The translations under genes were made by a program, and so were the position numbers. Positions 60,136 through 64,000 of a DNA stretch of 64,000 bases are shown here, in pieces. Each line of letters opens with the position of its first letter. Within the stretch, counting starts at the first letter, position 1. Source of the DNA: Haliotis asinina (taxonomy: Eukaryota; Mollusca; Gastropoda; Lepetellida; Haliotidae); contig NC_090291.1 of the NCBI RefSeq assembly GCF_037392515.1, positions 26,956,001-27,020,000 on the forward strand, given 5' to 3'. The notes under the pieces are model-generated. The model searched no databases, was not told where the DNA came from, and saw only the letters and a program-made list of their open reading frames with translations.

Positions 60136-62385
60136 GTCGTCTACGGCAGTAAAGGCAAAACATTAACCAGTGTACAGCAGAACACTCAAATCCACTAGAC
60201 ATCACAGACATTCAAGATAATGATATTCAAACATTCACCTTTTAGACGTAACGAGACAGGAAATGGTCTGTCTTGACATTTACGCCCAAATAGAATCGTT
60301 TTGGAGGCCGGTTAATTCTCACGCCTTGACGTTTTATATCCATTTTATTGGCAATTATATGTTAGTAGAGTGAGAGAGAAATATTTTTGTTAGATAACTT
60401 CTTTGTTGTTTTTAAAGTTACGTGACCTCAAAAAAGGTCGTTCTGAGCCATCAAAGCTACATCTCGGTATTGTGTTTTTGCCTTGTCGAGATTTGTGTGA
60501 AATTTTATTTGAGTTAAGATGAACAACTGGTGCTATGTTTGGTGAACATGTTAGAAATGAGGTTTAAAGCAGAGCAAACAATGGTCGTGACATATAGTGG
60601 ATATTACATGAGTGCCCATGTCATACTGTGAGTGCCCATATCATACTATGAGTGCCCATGTCATACTGTGAGTGCCTATATATTGATATTTCCCGAGCCA
60701 GAGCGTGGGATAAGCAGACATTTAGGCACGAGCGTCGTAAACATAGTATGCCAAGGGCACGAATATAATATTCTGCTTTTTACTGAAGTCGGTAAATTGA
60801 AGAAAATAAACCCAGATCTTCTTTCAAACATGGGCTGGTTACCCGTCACCGTCGCATGTCACGCAACGTCACAGAAGAACCATGATGTCATGACGTCAAC
60901 ATACCACGACAAAGTGATGGCATCGTATCAAATATATGAACCTCGATATGTTTGCTCTCGAAGGTAATAACATATACGCTATTTTTCAGGGCATTATCAT
61001 TTGCAGAAGCTCGAGCTCTTTCATCGCCGTATCCGACGAAGTGTTGTTCCTTGTGTGCAGAAACACGTATGCACAAAGAAGTGACTGATTGAGTAAATCG
61101 AGACTTTTACTTTCAACCATGGGTCTGCCACGGTGTATGTAACAAGTATCTAAGCCACTGTAATCAATAGTCAACATACATCAAGGGAAATAGTCATTGG
61201 TATAATGAACAACAAGTGATAAATGTCAACTATTGAAAATGAACATGCGTTACCACCTAATCCGCTTTACTCACTTCTCATGACCAACAGTGTTTGGTAT
61301 ATTAACAGTATTAATTCATGATGATTATAATGCCACTTGCAGCGTTGGCCTTTGAATTCATCATATCACTCGTTTGGGATAATCATACTACCGTAATAAG
61401 AAAGTGCACATCTTTTCTCTAGGCATTTTCAACCTTATGACGCCACACACTTTACGGCTGTGTTCTTTCTCAGACGCTGCTCAAAATCTGAGAGCACCAT
61501 TTCATTCCAATTTAAGGTGGACAATCACTATTATTCGATTCGACACACAAGATGATGCGAAATGGTGCTATTTCGTGACTGTCATTTGACAAAACGAACA
61601 TTGAGGTTTAAACGTTTATACAAAATATCTATTCATGAGACATCCGTTTCTTTTAATGTACCGGAACTGAAGACTGTCTTTGCTGTAAGTAAAACTGACA
61701 ACAGCGAACATAAACCCACATACTGAACCAGCAAGCCTGAAGGCTTCGTGTACTTAACCCAAACACAGTTGTTGGAACTCAACATAAGATGTCCACCCTA
61801 GCAGCATCTGTCGTCGTGTTCCTGACAATACAGAAGTACATACCAGATGTGAGTGTGAAAGGTAGCATATACTTACAGCACATCTGTAGACACATGTTTG
61901 AAAGGGGTCGGGGATAGTGTCCTCGGTCCACTGAACCACTTAACACCATCATCCACGCCCTTCGATCGGCCAGTAACAATCATCGTCATCAGACCTTGAT
62001 TTCTCAGGAACCGTGAAGATTGCTATCAAGTGCTGTCATTCAAACAAGGCAAACGTAATCTGTGTATCTACAATTTTGCCTACAGCCCTACAATTTCCGA
62101 ATGTATGTTTCTAGTCTTCTTCACTATACGGTGTCACTAACATGACCTACGACATCGGTGCACCCTTCCCTGTAAGCTCAGTGGAACATAACTCGCTGAC
62201 GCAAACGCCATTGCATGAAACGGTTCTCGGTTGAGGCCATACTCTACGTGCTTGACTCCACCTATAGCCACATTACCTATGTATGTCAGCTGTCAACTAG
62301 CTGAGTTCAATAACGTCAAAACAACAAAAGGTCAGCCTAGAAACCCGACAGTTTATCATTCTATCCCTGATCCTTCCTATCAGAA
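60136..62385. other. region without a recognised gene
   Basis: Four copies of a 21-bp GAGTGCCCATGTCATACTGT-type unit occur at about 60611-60680. Open frames at 60632-60967 and elsewhere lack recognisable domains. No RNA gene was seen. Confidence 0.4.
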
Positions 62386-62590
62386 GGGGCCCGTGAAGAT
62401 CAGGGTTGGAACTGATCTTCAGTAACAGATGCCTTCGTATAGGTAAGACTCGCTGACTTGGTTGACACATGTCGTATCTCAATTGCGTTTGGGATGGTCT
62501 GGTCAAGACTCGATTATTTACAGACAGCCGCTGGAATATAGCCGGAATATTGCTGAGTGCGACGTAAAACTAAACTCATTCACTCCAATC
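62386..62590 (-). repeat. abalone-type SINE, minus orientation, internally deleted
   Basis: Read on the minus strand it shows GAGTTTAGTTTTACG, ACTCAGCAATATTCCGGC, TCGAGTCTTGACCAGAC, ACATGTGTCAACCAAGTCAG and the tail CTTCACGGGC. It is the only minus-strand copy in the window. Confidence 0.82.
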
Positions 62591-64000
62591 AGAAGTAGGT
62601 AAAGCTTAGTGGTTGTTTTAACCCAGTTTAGCTCTCGGCGTTAGGGGAATAATCTGAGGATCGGTTTGTCACGGTGACTTCATCAGCGGCGACTAGCACT
62701 GGACATTCCGTCAGTCGGTTGACAGTGTCGGAGATTACAGACTACAAGAAGGTGTGACGCTGGAGCTGGAACTCCGACGTCGGTGCTATCACGTTATCGC
62801 AATCTTACGTGTCGTGGCAGAATAAGGCTTTCAGTAAATACTGACCCGAACCCTTCTCGTGGGAAGTTTTGTACCGACTGGTCTGCGTCTAAGAGATAAT
62901 TTCATAGTCATTCGAAATACTTATAATTCAGATTCTACAATTTCTAGGACGGGGTTTATGTAAGTGACGCCGTATCAGCCCACAGCCATCTTAGTTTGTT
63001 AACGGTGATATTTGTGGCTCTATATAACCTATAAAGGTTTCCTGTATACTGACTCTTTCTGACTTCGTTCATTTGAGAGTGGTCGTAGAATGCCACTTGT
63101 TGTCTCTGTCACCAGTGGTATAATTACTCCCTATTCAGGGCTTTGCACACGAGTTTGTTATAGTGTCTAGTTATTGTTTAGATCCGTTCACGACTCGCGG
63201 AATGTGGAGCCATACAGAATGGCGCTATACTTACCCCTTCCTATACAAAGATTCAACCATTCGGTCAACTTTTTAACAGGCACCATCCAAACTAGTACCA
63301 GATGAAGATTTGACCAAAGGAAATGTCCAGTTTGTCTTCTGAGTTGTATACACACATGCATGTACAGGTCCTTGTGCACATCTGTGTGTGCGTGCGTGCG
63401 TGCGTGCATGTGTGTTGACGTGTTTTTGTTTGTTGGTTGAGACCATGCATCATTTTTAAAGAAAATACATCTTGTTGAAGCCTACCACCTGTCTAGAAGT
63501 TTCTAGCTCCCAGCGATGAGATACTAAAATATGACGCGAGAAGTCTGTCAGAAAGTTAGTATGCTTCACAATTACAGACACGTAAACAAGTTTGTGTAAC
63601 AAATGCAAAAACTGGGCAGAAACCAGTGCGTACTGGTCACATATCGTTCAGATTTGTAGGTGTGTCGAAAGGCAAGTCTGTCATTGGCTGATAGTCGGTG
63701 ACACTCAGCACCTGAAGGCCGGGCTGTTCGGAATCGGGTCATTTCGACCACTGTCAACAGGCTGTAGTTGCTCTTGTTCCATTCCTGACAGAAGCACTTC
63801 GTCCTTTCGAACAAGCACCGGCTGGGTAAAGGTAAATATTTCTATTGTTTATGGCAAACACGCGGTCACTATTATACTATAGCAACCAACCAAATCACTT
63901 GTGAAGTATCTTTATATATATGCCTTAAGCAAATATATATAACCACCCACATGTTTGTATTTTTGTATGTTCGTCTGTACACCCAGATATTTCTGTATAC
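62591..64000. other. right-edge region without a recognised gene
   Basis: The stretch 62600-62830 is richer in CpG than its surroundings (CGGCGACTAG, CTCCGACGTCGGTG), as in promoter regions. A (TGCG)n tract lies at about 63386-63410. An open plus-strand segment ends in a donor-like AAAG/GTAAAT at 63833-63834. This could be the start of a gene beyond the window. Confidence 0.3.

Overview
The window looks like nuclear DNA of a gastropod mollusc, most likely an abalone (Haliotis). The main clue is a short interspersed repeat present in about a dozen copies. Its head reads GAGTGAGTGAGTTTAG and its body carries CACTCAGCAATATTCC; I know this repeat from abalone sequences (recollection, not a search). 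GT-AG introns, abundant minisatellites and small inverted-repeat transposons fit an animal genome. No bacterial, organellar or viral genes were recognised.

Layout. 1-5.3 kb: repeats (a 34-bp minisatellite, an 811-bp fold-back element, SINEs) and a possible exon at the left edge. 5.3-7.5 kb: a complete Mutator-like (MULE) DNA transposon with an intact FLYWCH/DDE transposase, inverted ends and a perfect 9-bp target duplication. 7.5-15 kb: mostly repeats, with weak evidence for a minus-strand gene near 14-15 kb. 15.4-23.4 kb: a plus-strand CAP-Gly domain gene. 28.1-29.9 kb (minus): AIRIM (C1orf109). 33.0-43.8 kb (plus): borealin (CDCA8). 48.5-54.5 kb (minus): ARL2BP (BART). 55.2 kb: a tRNA-Gly(UCC). 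55.4-64 kb: no convincing protein gene, but several satellite arrays, including an almost perfect 66-bp array and a 179-bp TG tract.

AIRIM and CDCA8 lie head to head, as they do in human, with a probable shared promoter near 31.5 kb. CDCA8 and ARL2BP converge tail to tail. The exon structures of CAP-Gly, AIRIM, CDCA8 and ARL2BP were assembled by hand from reading frames and GT/AG phases, so edge exons are less certain than the middle ones.

The introns are crowded with repeats. They include two matched copies of a tandem-repeat transposon with common ends (12.4-13.8 kb and, inverted, 20.9-22.1 kb), a 600-bp module duplicated downstream of two candidate promoters (15.7 kb and 32.0 kb), several miniature inverted-repeat elements, and minisatellites split by SINE insertions.
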